Assembly (NCBI GenBank): GCA_001910725.1
Contig: MJGA01000012.1
Coordinates: forward strand, 372,001-436,000
Direction: 5' to 3'
Length of the DNA stretch: 64,000 bases
Origin: Phanerodontia chrysosporium
Taxonomy: Eukaryota > Basidiomycota > Agaricomycetes > Polyporales > Phanerochaetaceae
Every line of letters begins with the position of its first letter. The stretch's first letter is position 1. The notes under the pieces were generated by a model that saw only the letters and a list, made by a program, of their open reading frames with translations, was not told where the DNA came from and did not search any database. This document shows, piece after piece, positions 45,143-57,918 of this stretch. Position numbers and translations under genes: made by a program.

Positions 45143-47905
45143 CTAGAACCGGTCGAAGACGTGGATAGTCAGCTTGCCAGTACAGCTGGCGACAGCTTTC
45201 TCCCAGTCCTCGTCATTGGTGATGAACCGCAGGCGGGGCTGCTGGGGGCGTGCGTCGAGCGAACTCGCAGCAGAGTGCGAGCGGGGCCGCCCGCTGTCGG
45301 TCACGGCGGGGTTGAAGCCGAGCGTGAACGCGTCGGTGAGACGCACGCCCTCCTGCGTCGCGAACTTCTCGCGGAGGCGTGTGCGCACGTGTGCGAGCGG
45401 CTCGCCGTGCGCGGCGCGCAGGAGGACGATGCTGTCCTGGCGCACGGCCTTGACGGTGAAGTGCTCGCCGCCGGCGCTCGTGACGCTCGCGGTCGGGCTC
45501 GCGGGGTCGCGATGGTGCTCGCAGACGACGGGCAGCGCGTCGGCGCGGGCGACCACGGGAGGTGGAACTGTCCCGGCGGGCGGTGCTGATACGGCTTCGG
45601 GAAGTGCGCAGGCGTCGCCATCGCAGAGACCCGCTGCGAGACACGCTCGCGGTGGGGCGTCTCTGAGCCGTGTTGTGGCAGGTCTGCGTCTGCAAGTGGG
45701 ACCGCTCCGTCAGGCACTCCGCAATACATCGACAAACGATGGATAGCGCACCGTAGAAGTAGGAATCAATGAGGTCCTCGTCCTGGCCTTCGCCGCACCA
45801 CTGACCCTCTTCCGAAGGCGTGAGAAGTGGCGAATCGGGCACTGCGACGCTGACCCTGTATTTTCGGCTTCCCTTGGACGCGGACCGCTTGACTTCGACG
45901 CTTGGAGTGTGCAGCGAGGGCGTTGACGATGCAGGCGAGGATGACCGTACGTGCGTCTGTCCTGACGAGCTCGATCCCGAGGACGATGGCGCAGGGGAGT
46001 GCGGTCGTTCTAGGGACCGTTCTGGCGGGCAGAATCCATGTCTTGGCAGCACGGCGTCGACGCTACTGTTCGTCATCACCGAGTTCATCGTCGCGACAGA
46101 CTCGCGCACGCGAGTCCGCTTCGGGGCGACGACGCTGCCATCGCTCGTGTACCCGTGAACCTCGTCGGCGGCCCAGCCCTCGCTGAAGCCGAACTCGTCG
46201 AAGTAGCTATCCTGCTCCGAGAACGTGCTGAACGTGCTGTACATCGTGAATGGCCGCGACGGGTCTCCGTGCTGTACGCTCGCACGGCGGGCAATGGAGA
46301 TCGGCAGGTCGCCGAGCTCTGCGTCGCTCGGGAAATCATCCTGCGCGTCCTCCCAACGATCCGACTGCTCGCTGCTCGTCGCCGACGTCGGGCTAGCGAG
46401 CGACGTCTCGCTCACCACACTGGGCGGACGGGGTGTGCGCTGCAGCCATACTTGGCCGTTGCGGAAGCCAGGGTCCGGGCAGGACAAGTTGCGTTGCCGG
46501 CGCGGCGGTGCTCGTGATGCCGGCGGACTCGTCGGCGTTGTACACGCTGGCGTGTTCTCTGGCGGTGGTGCCGAAGGAACAGATGTCTGCGGCTCCAGCT
46601 GCTCGGCGTCGACCTCGGACTCCTCGCGGAGCACTTCAAGTGCGCAAGCAGCCTTCGCTTTCGACTCTGCAGCAGTGGAAAAGACAATGAAAGAGGATGC
46701 GAACGGATCTTCGCCGCCCGACCACGGCGCGGTGGGCACAAACGCGCCGTTCTCGGTGACGGTGAAGCTGATAGGGGCGGTGGTAGGGCTGCGCGAATCC
46801 TGACTCCAGAGAGAGCGCTCGGAGACTGACGCAGGGACGGACACTGTCGACGCTCGTGCCTTCCCTGCGACCGTTGACGATGCAGACGCGGGTGGGGTAG
46901 TCGGGGTGATCGACGACTTGAGGGGCGACGGTCTGGGGAGCGACGCAGCGCGCGGCCTTCCAGACGGGTCCTTCGCAGTGTTGACAGTCGTGGTGCTCGC
47001 GGAGCCGACCGGTGAGGTTGGGCGTGAGAGCCTGCTGAGCGAGAGCGATGACGCCGACAGCGGGCTTGACGGATACGCCGCCAAGTCGTGATCCATCCGC
47101 GACGAGAACATGCTGCTCGTCAGCGACGTCATCGACATCCGGGACTTGCCCTTGCTCTGCGCGGCCAGCGACGCAATCTTGCGTTCGCGGTCCCTGTCGC
47201 GGTTCCAGTAGCCGAAGAAATCGCGAATCTCCCTTATCTCGCGCATTTCCTTCACAAGCGTCGGCAGGCTATCGTCGTCCCAGAGCTTCTCGATCAGTGC
47301 CTTGAACTCGCGCTGGCGCTGGTCCACGATGTCCTTGCTTGCCTTGAAGAAGGTTCCCTTCTTCGACAGCTTGGGAAGGATCGCATGGATGTCCTTTGCG
47401 ATGTCGTTGGCATCAGGGCCCGGAGGCAAAGACTCGAAGGAGGCTGCCCGGTCGGAGTGGATGTAGATGCCGTCCTTTTTGATCCCCTTGCCGCGTGCGA
47501 GACGCGTGCGCTTCTGCTGTGAGAGAATTCGGTATTCGCCTTCCAGCTGTTCCTGGAACCAGAGACAGTCCTCCCAACGGCGCCACACCTCGTATGGTGT
47601 CCTTCCTATCGTTGCCCTCGTGCCATCTGAACCAGAGGACGACCCGGAAGAACTCGTCTGCATCGACACTGTGTCCCCTAGCAGGACCCCAGCAGCATTT
47701 GTGGGGTAAATGCGCATCCCGTAGGCGTACGAACTGCCTACACAATCTCTCAGCACGCACGCAAATGCAAGAGAGCGATCGAGGCCTTACCCAGTTTCTT
47801 GTGAGGAAGCACTTCAACGACGAAGTGTTTAGGGGGCTGCCTCAGTACACCTCGCTTGTAGTAGCCTTCCTGCTCAGGGTCAGCACAATTGTCTGTGGCT
47901 GACAT
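45143..47905 (-). CDS. PX-PB1 domain protein
   Basis: Three exons (47905-47791, 47746-45752, 45689-45143) give about 885 aa. An N-terminal PX domain is split by intron 1: GVLRQPPKHFVVEVLP, SSYAYGMRIYP, YEVWRRWEDCLWFQEQLEGEY, and ALIEKLWDDDSLPTLV. A long Ser/Pro-rich disordered middle follows. A C-terminal PB1 domain reads FTVKAVRQDSIVLLRA, LREKFATQEGVRLTDAFTLGF, LRFITNDEDWEKAV and LTIHVFDRF. PX binds phosphoinositides and PB1 pairs with another PB1. The closest architecture I know is Bem1/Scd2, but no SH3 domain is visible here. The last exon is one base short, with the break at about 45571-45574 (cccgg) between HRPPG and the PB1 frame. Confidence 0.85.
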
Positions 47906-50900
47906 GAGATTGGCGGGTCACGTACTGGGTTGACCGTCACATCATGTCCCGTCGACGCAACCCGGTCGTGCACGAATTGCAGTTCGTGCAGCTCCATGGA
48001 CGCTCTTCAAAGGGAAGCAGTGGCGGTGAGTGCCACCACGGTACGAGAAAAAATAGGCAGCCTACAAGGAAGAGTTGTCGAGTGGGGTGATGTCCTAGCT
48101 TGTCAGACTGCAATGCTTTGCAGCTCGCGCAAAGTCTGAGTATCTGTAATCGAAAGTGGCCTCAAGGTCAGGGGCTCATAGGGGGTACAACAAAAGTGCG
48201 TCAAGCAACGTACATATGGGTAGTGTACACTGCACCAGCGACCACGTCGTGGCTGGCCGACCGACGTACGGTACAGGCCTGAATCGTGTACACCGAAGAC
48301 AGTCCGGGGTAAGTACGGGCGGCTGTGTCTGCAAGAGGGGTGAGCGGGCCTGCTTCGATGGCGACTGCGGCGGTCACAAGATATGATTTGGCCCGTGCAG
48401 GAGGGGGGAGATGAAGGTGAACGACAAGAAGAGGAGGGTGTGGGTGCTGTCGGGATGGCGGGGCATGTCTGCACGCTCGTTATTGTGATTCACAATAATA
48501 AGATTAGGCGCGAGAGCATCCCTACCGTCTTTGGCGGCGACACCCCCGATCCGCCCAATCACAAAGCTTCGATCGCTGTGTTCCTGGGCGCCCTCGGAGG
48601 GACGATGCGCCAGAAGCGGAAGCTGGGCCATGCTATCTGCACAGCGTGCATATGACTCTCCGCCAGCTGCGTCCACGTCCACCTGCTCCCTCGCTCCCTC
48701 GCACGCGGCCAGCACTCGGCGTCGTGCGACCACCCCACGGCGTCGACCCCCTCGCCAGCAGCGTCGTCGCTCGCCTCTGGCAGGAAATCCGCCAGGAATA
48801 CACCCAACGGCGGGACTATCATTGACACCTCCAACTCAAATTCGCAAAGCAGGGCTTCTCTTCTCATCAGTACTGCGCCCGGGACATCGTCTTCCAGACT
48901 CACACATGATGCGGTCATGCCCACTGCACGGCCATCTCCGTGCGAACGCCATTCGCTCCCGACTGCTCGCGCTGCCTGCGGCCGCCTGCTCTCGCCGCGC
49001 GTTCCCATGCACCTCTTCGCGCAGATGCTGCGCGCAGCTGCCTTCGCACACTAGCGCGTCCGGGCAGCGCATGAGGGGGAAAACGTACGCACCTCGGGAG
49101 TATCTCGCAACCCGGTCCCCCCGCACTCCGTGCCGCCGCAGCCAATCGCGGTGCACGGGCACCTCCTGGACACCCAAGGAGAAAGGCCACTTGCTTCTCC
49201 CGGCCTGCTCTGCCCGGCTTGCTGTAGCGGACCGCGCGTGGCGACACGGTTCTCCCATCGCCCGATAACAGCCCTGAGGAGTACTCGTGAGATACGCTTC
49301 AGCAAGAAGGAACACATGTACGTACTGATCTCCCAAAGCCATCTCCTCCGACGAGATCATGGCCGTGATTGATCCATCGTTGGTGGTCTCCGCTCTGACA
49401 TGCCCCATAATGCAGAAGCGGCTTTGTTGCATGTGCAGCCTGTCAAGCTCTGCTGATGACGCATGGCGTGCTCATTAGTAGTCCTGTCCGGTAGTTAAGC
49501 CACGGTCATCCACGCACCGTCCAAGAAAGATTTAATGCCTCTGGAAGGCGTGTAGCGTTTCTAGCGGCTGGGAAATGTAAGTGAGACTCGCATATCAGCA
49601 GTCGCAGGCGCGTCATCGCAGGTTAGCGACGTTGCACCATGCTCGCTTTTCTGTGTCGCGTCGCCGAAGACCTTCCAGTGATGCTCCTGCGGGCTCCTGC
49701 AGACCGCGCCCAATGGGCTTCGTGCGCGTTCACCACGCCCGTGATTCCTGGCACGCGACCAGCCTCCGGGTAATGATGAACCAGGGCACTAGTGCTTTCT
49801 GCGGACGCTTCTGACCCGATGCATGCTGAACTGCAGACAGGGACGGACGTCGCCGAGGCCCTCGATGATGGTACGATGTCCAAAGTTTCGAAACATGGCG
49901 TGCCCGCCGGTTCTCTTGGGCTGCGGTGCGTGCAGGCCGTCCTCCATGTAGGCGGTGACTTGTCTAGATGCCAATGTCACCAGACATGTTGGTCGTCCCT
50001 ATGCAACGTCGTTCGTTTTGTTTCGTCGCAGGCTTCACCTATGCGTCTTGCGAGCGTCGCAGCGCAGGTGGGGTGGGAAGTCCAGCGTAAGCTTTTCTTG
50101 CGGCAATGGGGTACTGAGTCTGTGCAGATTAATTAATGACAGTTGCGAACGCCGCAGAAGGCGTAGTGAGGCACGTACGCTGGCTACGGCACAACCTGGC
50201 GACATCGGGCATCTCGTCAACGCGTCAGGGCAGTCTTTCCATGGACAGGAACTTGGGCGATGCTTCGTCGTTGACCCGAATGCCTGACGTTACGTTCTTC
50301 GGCGTAGAATCTCAGGTACTGGAAGGATACTCTCCTCCTCGTAGATAGTTCTTCCTTGCGAGCCGTGGTGCGCTGACGATGCTGCTGCCCGCCACGGTCT
50401 CTCCCGTATCGGCTAAACATTTCGTTTGTCTTCTGGTGTCCAGCAAGAAATGATTCACAGTCGGTACAACCCTAGGAAGCAAGTTGAAGGAAGCTCTGTT
50501 TGTATGAGGTTGGATGGTCAAGAAGAAGAATTGAGTAGGAAATTCGGAGCACTGGGCGACAGGACTGATGACACCTCGCGTGTTTGCCACACAGAGACCC
50601 CAAGCACTCTCTACCGCGAGAGGCTTTCAGGCTTTCCGAGTTCTAAGCACGTGTGAGCTCTGGAGTTCTCTCTGAAGAACACCACAAAACGTTAGAGACT
50701 TGCAAATGAAACTGACAGTTATCGAATGGTTATTTGCTGCAGCCTCGTCTTCACGGGAAACACACATGTCCAACTCTGGCTGAATGGGAGGCAAGAGAGT
50801 CAGTCAACGGGGCAGATAGAATATACCAGGGAAACTCAGGTTAACTGGGTATGGGTAGGCTGTTTCTGCTGTAACTCATTCGTGACCATCCTCTAGCTTG

Positions 50901-51212
50901 GTGGCCTCAGGACAGCGAAGAAATTCCGGTATCGTACCTCCGTCGCATGGCATCTGGCCCGATTATTGCTATACACAAGGAATGTAGCCTCCCAGTTTGC
51001 GACGACCTCTGCTTGAAGACAGGGAACATGAGTACGAAGTTGCACCAAAGATGGGCTAGCGACGCAGACGCCCGAAGCGGAAGCAAAGAGACGCCCGCCC
51101 CGCACTCCACGCGATGCGTCATGCCCGCAATGCGTCGAGAGCCAGCCACCACGTTTATTCTCTTCCTCCACCTCCCCTCAGCGACCAGAGAGCTTGAGAA
51201 CGCGACAAAGCC
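47906..51212. other. Gene-poor region
   Basis: Open frames here are short or Arg/Ser-rich on both strands and carry no motif. The promoters of the PX-PB1 gene (left) and the membrane/coiled-coil gene (right) must lie at its ends. I see no RNA gene or repeat array. Confidence 0.4.
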
Positions 51213-52749
51213 ATGGCAAAGCGCAAGGGCAGCTCCACGTCGCGCAGCAGCACGCCAGCTCAGAGCCAGGAGAACGACCTCGAGGATGTCGAGGTGCTCA
51301 CACAAACCACGCGGACGGAGGAAAGCGTCACCACAGCTTTCACCGACGACGCTAGCTGGGAAGACGAACCAGACTACAACCTCGCACATCCACACGAGAT
51401 GTCGCCTCCACCGCTGACGAACGGCAGGTCTAGCACAGCACGAAAACGCAAACCCACCTCCAGGAAGATCTTCGTCGCCCAGCCGAACTCAGCCCGCAAG
51501 GGTGCGAAGGCGAAGGGAGACATCCATGACAATATACCACCCCTCGTCAACGTCAGCGGCGAGCAAGTGCGTGATGCTCTCAGCCAGAGCGCGGCCTACA
51601 CCGCCGAATACTTCTTCGACATCGTGAAGAGCTCCCTCCGCCTGCTTCGCAAACCCCTTTCCTTCTTCCTCTTCGTCTACATCCTCGCCTACCTCCTCAC
51701 GCTCGCCTCGGGCGCGTTCCGCACGCTCTTTGCGCCTATATGCTGGATCCCAGGCATCTCGCGGACCCCGATATGCTACAGGCCACCGGAGCTGCCTAAG
51801 GTTCCGCGCTGGGCTGACTACCCGAAGCTAGCGGAAATGGAGAGCTCGACCTTTGAGCAGCTCCTCGACGCGACCGTGGGCAACTCGGCGTTGAGTCTCG
51901 AGATCAAGAAGGCCGAGATGGCCACCCAGGATCTCATCGCACTGATCAAGGTCAGCGACTTCAAGAGCAAGGATTTGCTCGCAAGCAACCTCGAGGGCTT
52001 TGTGGAGGCGGCGAAGAAGACCGGTCGTGGGCTGCAGAGGTTCAGTGCGCGCGTCAGCGGCGCTGTTGACAGGTACGTCGCCGTGTTTTCAGTTTTCTTT
52101 CCAGACACCGTTGACGCGCCGTAGCATCGTGGCTGTCAACGATCACGCGTATCACACCATCCAGGAGAACGTCAAGTCCAAATCGGCACTGGCCAAGCTC
52201 AACCCGTTCAGCAACGCGCTCACGACCCAGCAAGTCGTCACGCAGACGTTCACAGACGCGATGTCGGTGCTTTCCGCGCAGATGCAACGCGTCATCCTTG
52301 AGGCCGAGGCCAACATGCACAATCTCGACACGCTCGAGAACCAGCTCCTGACGCTGCACGAGATGGTCCACCGCGAGAACGCGACGATCTCGGCCGAGAA
52401 GGAGGAGGTCCTCGCGGAGCTCTGGACGTTCTTCGGCGGGAACAGGCGCAAGCTGCGCGGCCTCAACGGCCATCTGTTCCTCCTCCGTAACATCGGCGCG
52501 TATCGCGCGCGTGCTGCGGCGCACGTCGCCGCCGCTCTACAGGCACTCGAGGGCATGAGCGAGGACATGGAGGACCTCCGCGAGCGCGTCACGGCCCCCG
52601 AGCTCATTGGCGACCGCATTCCCGTCGAGGTGCATATGAAGAGCATTCGTGCAGGCTTGGAGCGGCTGCAGCAGGGCCGGACGCGCGCACAGGAGCGTGA
52701 GGAGGAGACTGTCCGGCGGTTGCTGGGTGTGGAGGCTGAGGAGAATTGA
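51213..52749 (+). CDS. Single-pass membrane protein with coiled coil, function unknown
   Basis: Two exons (51213-52072 and 52125-52749) join in phase and give 494 aa. A basic, disordered N-terminus (MAKRKGSSTSRSSTPAQ..., RKRKPTSRK) could act as a nuclear signal. One strong membrane segment lies at about residues 150-172 (FFLFVYILAYLLTLASGAF), followed by a conserved-looking CWIPGISRTPICYRPPELPKVPRWADYPKL. The rest is helical: repeated heptads (VVTQTFTDAMSVLSAQMQRVI, LENQLLTLHEMVHRENATI) and a charged end. The plan resembles nuclear-envelope or ER tethers, but I cannot name a family. No frameshift. Confidence 0.8.
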
Positions 52750-53004
52750 ACTATGTACATGGACATCCCATCTATTGGTTTTGATGATATGTAGCTAATA
52801 GCTGAGTCTCTAGTTTTGTTTTTTCTGTTGTATCCTTGACTGAGGCTTTATGAGTAAAAGTCTTTCCATCGTACCATGTGTTTAGCCCGCCAGATAGGGA
52901 GGGTATGTTGAGAGACACTGACGCGGTGGTCCAGCAGGAGAACGGATACATCTGCGAGATCGCTAACCAGCCGTATAAGGCACAGTGGCAGTGACTATCC
53001 AGGA

Positions 53005-53031
53005 CGAAGCTCGAAGCTCGAAGCTCGAAGC
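53005..53031 (+). repeat. Short tandem repeat (cgaagct, 3.9 copies)
   Basis: The 7-bp unit cgaagct repeats head to tail. It lies in the sequence downstream of the decayed kinase copy. Confidence 0.85.
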
Positions 53032-53105
53032 ACAAATTCGTTTTCACGCGATGCGGAGCTGAGTACGATACAGACAACACGTCCATCCCCCAAGACGAGC
53101 ACGTA

Positions 53106-53960
53106 TTACCCGGGACTCACACCTCGGTGGCATACTACGTGGCATGGATGGCATGGCGTATTGTTCGCAATCGCGCACGTCTCACACTGTGTCGACAGCA
53201 CACGCACATCGGAAACCTTTTCGAGGAAGATCCCGTTGGGGCGATATCGTACAGCGCATTGGTGCCGCCGCTGCCCCAACTGTAGCAGGGCGGACGGCTC
53301 CACGTTCGTAGAGTTCCGCGGTGAGCTGGCGTGCATGTGTGTGTTCCACCCATCCGTAACAACGCGGGACGTGGCCCTGGTCGCATATACCAGCGTGCTT
53401 CAGATGAGCATACGCCTCTTTCTCGCGACTCACTGAGAGCTCCATAGGTTCGAGTGGCCTCTCCTCGCCGTCGCCATCAGAGTCAGATTGTGTTCTTCGC
53501 ATTCGGTTGTCCGGGTGCTGGCGGGGATCAGTAACAGACAGAGAGGTTATAAGATGTCACGTACGATCTTGAGGAGTCTCTCCTCGTTCCCGATCTTCAC
53601 GATGAAGATCGGCATGTTCCCCTTCTTGTTGCGCTGTTCAACGAACACGACGTTGTCGGGGAGCTCGACCTTCGGCAGTTGTAGGGGTGGTTGATACTGC
53701 GTAATCGGGGCTGGGTTTTCCGCCACCTCAGTTTCATCTATTCGCCCTGACAGAAAGGGATACTGGCCATAGGACAGCGCCAGTACGTTGATACCAGTAC
53801 GTCTAGCAATATCGTGGGCAGCGCCATTGAATAGTGGCGTGTCGACCTCATCTTCGTCTTGGAACGGAATGAGATTGTAGACTGGGGGCTGTAACTCGTA
53901 AGGGTTCTCTTCTGGGTATCGACGATAGATGTCTAGGGGCCTATGGTTTGTTGAAGTCAT
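53106..53960 (-). pseudogene. Decayed tandem copy of the kinase-like gene
   Basis: Exon 1 (53960-53565, 132 codons) has exactly the length of its neighbour's first exon and shares NPLDIYRRYPE-, DIARRTGINVLA- and NKKGNxPxFxVK-like landmarks. Exon 2 starts after the acceptor gccag (about 53510) with REKEAYAHLKHAGICDQGHVPRCYGWVE. After that the frame is lost: GIFLEK- and VLSTQ-like remains of the next segment occur in another frame near 53240-53200. The catalytic C-lobe (HGD and DFD motifs) found in the neighbour is absent. It is best read as a truncated duplicate. Part of the damage could be sequence error, but the missing C-lobe cannot. Confidence 0.75.
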
Positions 53961-54322
53961 CCTTTACGAGTTGATAGATAATGTGAGAGCAAAGATGAGA
54001 AAGTCCTCGCAGGCCTGAGTAAGGCCTAATGCGCGTGGTGATGGCCCCTGTTCAACGACTTTTGCAGGACGCGCCACAATTATATCGGACCAAAGGTTCA
54101 GAAAGTTGGCCCCAGAACCAACAAGATCAAACCTCACATGCACATATGACTTGCTGTGTTTGCACGCGGCCAGGCCACCAATTGTCGTAGACTCATCGGC
54201 TCCCGTATCGACTCTTTCCAAATACACGTCGATTAGAATGAAAAGTGCAACCTGACTATTGCCGACAAGAAACACGCCACATGGTATGTGATACATGTAA
54301 TGCTACGATGTGATCGCCGCTG

Positions 54323-55458
54323 TCAGTACAAGGGTGCCTCCAGGTGCCCAGACCACCCAATCCGTTGGTTAGGCAACTGCAGCGAGACAGAGGGTCAGCC
54401 AACCAAAGAACTAAGTGACGAGACCGATACGCACCAGCTGCATATAAAACATGTCCCAACATTCGTGGAATTCGTCGAAGATATCCCACCGAGTGAGCGA
54501 GGGGTCGGAGGCGCACTGGGAGTGGTCGAAATCGATCCAGACAACTCGCTCGTCGGAAACAATCAGTGCGTTTCTCCCGTCGAGGTCTCCATGGCGTACA
54601 TAAGCCGAGTGGATTGCCCAGAGCGACCTGTGTGCGATCTCCGCCAATTCGTTGGTCACTGTTTGCACTGAAATACTCTGCGCATTGGGGAAGTATTCAA
54701 GGAGAATACCTCTGTGCACGCGTCCCTCTCCGACAGCTTCCTGAAGGTTCTTGATATTGTACGAGGAGGTGTCGCCAAATTTGAGTTTGGGGGCAATCTT
54801 CGCAATGGCATTGACGTGCGCTGCGTTGAGTTCGACCCAGCCGTAGCAACGTGGGGCGTAGCCCTGGTCGCAGATGCCGGCATGAACGAGGTGCGCATAC
54901 GCTTCTTTCTCGCGTTCGAAGAGTAGAATGGGGTCGTATGGCTCATCCTCTTCGTACGGTTTTATGACTTTGGGCTTGTGCCGATGGATCTCGACATCTG
55001 GGTACTGTCAAAAATTGAGCCACTTCTTTGACCTCTTGAAATTGATTCGAGATGGTACGCACGACTTTCAGCAACTGTTCTCGACCTCCTACCTTGACGA
55101 CGAAGAGAGGAGTATTGCCCTTCTTGTTGAGCTGTCTAACAAACTCGACACTCTCCGGTAGCTCGGCCTTGGCGAGAGGCGGCGGAGGGTGATACTCGCT
55201 CAGCGAAACCGGGTTCTTCTTGAGCTGCTTAGTATCCGCCGTTCCGAGAAGAAACGGGTACGTCCCGTAAGAGGTCGCAAGGACATTGATACCGGTGCGC
55301 CTAGCAATGTCGAGGACGGCTGCATGTAGCTGAGGAGTGTCCACTTCGTCGACATCGGGGATGGGGACGAGATTGTAAATGGGAGGGCGTAAATCGTATG
55401 GATTTTGTTCGGGGTAGCGACGATAGATGTCTAGGGGGTTGAATGCGTTCGAAGTCAT
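54323..55458 (-). CDS. Protein-kinase-like protein (atypical catalytic motifs)
   Basis: Exons 55458-55063, 55004-54435 and a probable small last exon 54376-54323 are all in phase and give about 339 aa. The N-terminus (NPLDIYRRYPEQNPYDL...) is followed by a kinase-like N-lobe with a candidate beta-3 lysine (PLFVVKVGG), LFEREKEAYAHLVHAGICDQGYAPRCYGW, the hinge GILLEYFPNAQ, and a catalytic loop HGDLDGRNAL in place of HRDxKxxN, then WIDFDHSQ in place of DFG. This HGD/DFD pattern occurs in fungal kinase-like and small-molecule-kinase-like families, so activity and substrate are open. A (TA)n tract upstream (about 55522-55536) could serve as TATA element. Confidence 0.82.
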
Positions 55459-55521
55459 GGTGTACGCGTTGTAGACGCAGGGGATGGACGGATGAAATGT
55501 CCACTAGAAGCCTAGAGGACG

Positions 55522-55536
55522 AGTATATATATATGT
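55522..55536 (-). promoter_or_regulatory. (TA)n tract, possible TATA element of the kinase-like gene
   Basis: An alternating AT run 65-80 bp upstream of the ATG at 55458. A role as TATA box is inferred from position only. Confidence 0.35.
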
Positions 55537-55923
55537 ATCGAGAACAACAAGACCCGTAAGTGGACGTCGACCAAGATCGCGTTGGCCGCATTCATCTGTG
55601 CAAGCGTTGTGATGGCCCTTGACAAACGCCACGGGCTAGTCTGATTGGATCTCGATCAACACGTGTGGTATCGACGTCCGCTGACCATTCTGTGGCGCCG
55701 AAGGACTTGTCGCCACTGTTCCTTTGTCCATCACCCAATTCATTTCTTGTTACCGACAAATCCCAATGCGCTGAATGTCACGATCCCCACAACGGTGCGG
55801 CCTCATAGGCTTCTGGTCCCCGATTCAGTGGCCCTTGCCGAGTCAAACGATCACTTTGTACCATGCCGCATTGTGGTGGCGGCCCAGTCTGTGTCATCTC
55901 AAGTATGACCAGGAGTCGCAGAC

Positions 55924-55930
55924 TATATAA
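55924..55930 (+). promoter_or_regulatory. TATA box upstream of the 55991 gene
   Basis: tatataa lies 61-67 bp before ATG 55991, consistent with a short 5'UTR. Confidence 0.5.
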
Positions 55931-55990
55931 GTATACTGCACACGAAGACCTACCATCTCAATTCACCCCGACAGCTCAGGCTAACCCTCC

Positions 55991-57339
55991 ATGGCACAGC
56001 CCCAGCAAATACGCACTCTTCTCGAGATCCTCGATGGTTATCAACCTCCCGATTTCAATCCATTGTGGCTTCCCCAGAACCTGGTAATTTGGAACAAGTG
56101 AGCGGTCAACACGAAGTTTGGCTACTTTCTTCTGACGATGATACAAGCCATTTTTAAGCCATCATCGCAACACTGTGAACAAGAAGTATCCAATCTCAAC
56201 GGTAGAGGCTGTAACGAGCTGGAAATTCACCGCCGCAGAGCAGAGCCGCTACATTGGCATGCTCAATACTCCGTACGACACCCATCGTGTGGCGCAAGTC
56301 TTAGTTGCACGAGCCGTAGCTGAACACGCACATGCTGCACAACTCCAGCAAGCAGAGAGCAACGACAGTGGAGACGAGGAAGACGACCACAGCGGCCACT
56401 CCGCGCATAGTTCCTCCATACGTCCGCAGAACGACCCGAGCAAGAGGATGGTAGTAGATCAGGCACCCCATCCGAGCTCGGCTCCGGTGAATCGATCATC
56501 TACAGCTCGGCGCTGTCACCCCTCGAAGATTCGGACTACGACTCGCAGACAGACGACGCAAGTTCTCGTAGCAGCAGCTCCGATCGTCTCCCTCTCGTCC
56601 CCGCCCACAGCCTGCGCCTTGCTCGCTGCAAGTAGACCCGCTTCGTCCGCAGGAAGAGACAGCCAGATACACACAAGAGTTTGAGCTTCTGAGTGGCCTT
56701 CGTCCTCGCTTTCTCACTCCGTTTCGGCACGAGTCCGCACTGACTAGTAGACTCGACGCCACGGTGTTTAGCGATTTCTCACGCATTCAACAGTGGACAC
56801 TCTGCAGGGCTTACTTATATCGTGGATGGCTCCCTCAAGACCATACACTCTTAATCAGCGAGCCTGGTAGCGCAGCGAGGATGAAAGACAGATTTCTCCC
56901 CGACAGATGTGCCATACAAGGAGAGGGAGAGATAGACCTACCGAACTATTGTCCAGGAGACATCAAGCCAAGCTACAAATTTCAGTCGTCTTGGGGGCGA
57001 CGCGTCTCTGACTCCGCAAGGTTCGGCCACGACAGGATTGCCAAGGAGTACATGAAAGTCATGGCCCAAATGAAGTGGTACATGGAGTCGTGCAGCTTCG
57101 TCCCCGCTGGGCCTGACGGTGTCTCGAGAGCCGCACGGTACGGCTACATCATTACGGACAAAGAAATTGTCTTGGTCAAGCGCAACTCGCTCAATAGCTC
57201 CCGGCTACTCGCCACTCCGGGCTTCCCGTGGAGAGATCGTCCTCAGAATCGGTGGTCGGCAATGCGCGCATTGAATTTTATTCATTGGCTGGCTTCGGAT
57301 ATGAACAACAACACGGTGCGCCGCCGTATCCCCACCTAG
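55991..57339 (+). CDS. Agaricomycete protein of unknown function
   Basis: Exon 1 (55991-56097) and exon 2 (56159-57339) give about 429 aa if two lost bases are allowed for; the exon-2 length is two short of the required phase. The N-terminus reads MAQPQQIRTLLEILDGYQPP and YPISTVEAVTSWKFTAAEQSRYIGMLN, then an acidic Ser-rich linker (NDSGDEEDDHSG, EDSDYDSQTDDASSRSSSS). The C-terminal half is well formed: YTQEFELLSGLRPRFLTPFR, WGRRVSDSARFGHDRIAKEYMKVM, ARYGYIITDKEIVLVKR and LLATPGFPW. The last part resembles a helper-like region seen in many basidiomycete proteins, function unknown to me. Breaks lie at about 56410-56425 and in the C-run 56599-56606. Confidence 0.65.
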
Positions 57340-57918
57340 CCGGCTTGTAGAAGATTGCCTGGGATGTACGTGCACAATTAGTGGATACGAGCATTATGAA
57401 CTACTGGATGAGCCGATCCTTTGACGGTAGCTTGTGTAACAACCTTGGAGGGAGGTGCTCGACCATACTGACGCGCGAGCGCGTCCACACCGCCAACGAC
57501 AGGAGTGTGCTCCTCATACGGGTTCTTCCCATAAACGTTATTGGGCCGCGGGGCACGCCCGACATTTTCTTGCGCACATGCGAGTGTCGAGAGTCTGCAC
57601 GATAAACCGGTCGACGTCTCCCCCTGTGAGTCTTTTCCGAGACCCGCACACTAATGACAAGGTCATTTGCCAGAAAATGCTGATTAGATATTAGGGAATC
57701 AACACACAAATTACAGCGCAGCCAGCACAACGACACGAGTCCGTCGCGGACACCAAGCGCGTATGATACTGAAGAGGGTATGTTTCCAGAAGGGTGCCGG
57801 CGCCGCGTCCACAATACTGAGTATATTCCCCTGAAGTCTCGTCTCACTGGTCGATCGCACATCAAAGGCAGAGCGAGAACTCACAATAGAACTCACTTGG
57901 CAACAGTACAACGACCCA
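57340..57918. other. Convergent intergenic region
   Basis: No gene is supported. Minus-strand frames around 57401-57865 are Arg-rich without motifs. The region should hold the 3'UTRs of the 55991 (+) and 57919 (-) genes. Confidence 0.4.
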
